From the NCBI GenBank assembly GCA_019348395.1, contig JAHWJN010000075.1:1-6649 (forward strand): a DNA stretch of 6,649 nucleotides, written 5' to 3'. How positions within the stretch are numbered: position 1 is the stretch's first letter; every line of letters starts with the position of its first letter. The notes below the pieces were generated by a model. The model saw nothing but the letters and a program-made list of their open reading frames with translations. It was not told where the DNA came from and ran no database searches. Positions 6,303-6,649 of this stretch are shown here, piece by piece. Position numbers and translations under genes: made by a program. Source of the stretch: Chloroflexota bacterium (GTDB lineage Bacteria > Chloroflexota > Limnocylindria > QHBO01).

Positions 6303-6596
6303 TCACCGCTCGGGGGGCGAGTGCTCCTCTGCGGCGGCCAGCTCGTCGCGGCCATAGGCGATCTCCACCTTGGCGGTCGTCAGGCCGGTGACCGCATCGG
6401 CCGGCACGACGCGGGTGGTGCCGTCGTCGTAGGGGGTCACCGCCACGCCATGGAAGATGCCCTCGTCCTCCGTGCCGAGCATGGCGGCCACGCGACCCAG
6501 CTCCTCGCCGTCGGGACCCACCACGAGGGTGTCGGCCTGCACGTAGTTCCAGGCGACCGGGTCGTCCGGGCCCGGCATGTCCAGCTCGGTGGCCAC
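6303..6596 (-). CDS. Small PRC-barrel-like / DUF2171-like protein (5' end uncertain)
   Basis: Short protein of 97 aa from GTG 6596. Residues about 19-82 look like a single PRC-barrel-type beta domain. VQADTLVVGPDGEELGRVAAML has the usual strand, turn on a DG pair, then a GxV strand. Next come an acidic turn (TEDEGIF), HGVAVTPYDDGTTRVVPADAV, where the VPADAV element is typical, and a final strand KVEIAYGRDEL. Such domains are found in RNA-processing factors, photosynthetic reaction centres and stress-related small proteins, so the fold does not fix a role. The C-terminal tail is charged (EEHSPPER). No membrane segment is seen. The frame stays open upstream of 6596 to the window edge, encoding a Gly/Pro-rich stretch (PGSSAGDTGGPGEP), so the true start may lie outside. 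ATG 6578 is also possible. It is separated from the next gene by 72 bp and may belong to a different transcription unit. Confidence 0.65.
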   Translation of the reverse strand: MATELDMPGPDDPVAWNYVQADTLVVGPDGEELGRVAAMLGTEDEGIFHGVAVTPYDDGTTRVVPADAVTGLTTAKVEIAYGRDELAAAEEHSPPER

Positions 6597-6649
6597 GGGC
6601 TCGCCGGGGCCGCCGGTGTCGCCGGCCGAGCTGCCGGGTGGCAGGGTCT

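Overview
This is a GC-rich bacterial window (roughly 70% GC by eye, strong G/C preference at third codon positions). All six recognisable genes are on the minus strand and packed tightly. The gene types are a LexA-type GAAC-N4-GTTC box, an F420-type LLM oxidoreductase of the MSMEG_4141-like group, GTG starts, and an error-prone polymerase with a GRGSAGDS variant motif. They suggest a Gram-positive-type, high-GC lineage. I favour Chloroflexota (a soil or freshwater, Limnocylindria-like lineage) over Actinomycetota, but this rests on recalled family resemblance and no marker gene is present.

Reading along the minus strand from the right edge: (1) a small PRC-barrel-like protein whose reading frame stays open to the window edge (6303-6596 or beyond); (2) a 72-bp gap with a dyad and a leaderless-looking promoter; (3) a stand-alone RibD C-terminal-type reductase (5451-6230); (4) 10 bp later, a putative F420-dependent LLM oxidoreductase (4541-5440); (5) overlapping it by 4 nt, a VanY-like D-Ala-D-Ala carboxypeptidase lipoprotein (3672-4544); (6) overlapping that by 8 nt, a 12-TM MFS transporter (2393-3679); (7) after 39-52 bp containing a perfect 16-bp LexA-like palindrome, a large error-prone DNA polymerase III alpha subunit (DnaE2/ImuC) that runs off the left edge (2340-1).

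Genes 3 to 6 look like one transcription unit, although their functions are mixed: reductase, flavin/deazaflavin oxidoreductase, cell-wall peptidase, exporter. The polymerase follows in the same direction but appears to have its own SOS-type promoter, so it can be induced by DNA damage separately from the operon reading into it.

The polymerase is the main gene here and is easy to miss. Its reading frame has no stop inside the window, and several long antisense frames lie over it. The two points most worth a second look are the SOS box fused to its promoter and start, and an insertion of about 150 residues, hydrophilic and rich in Pro, Arg, Ser and Gly, in the catalytic palm between the second and third catalytic aspartates. 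I found no RNA genes, mobile elements, CRISPR arrays or clear terminators. No gene-free stretch exceeds 300 bases.
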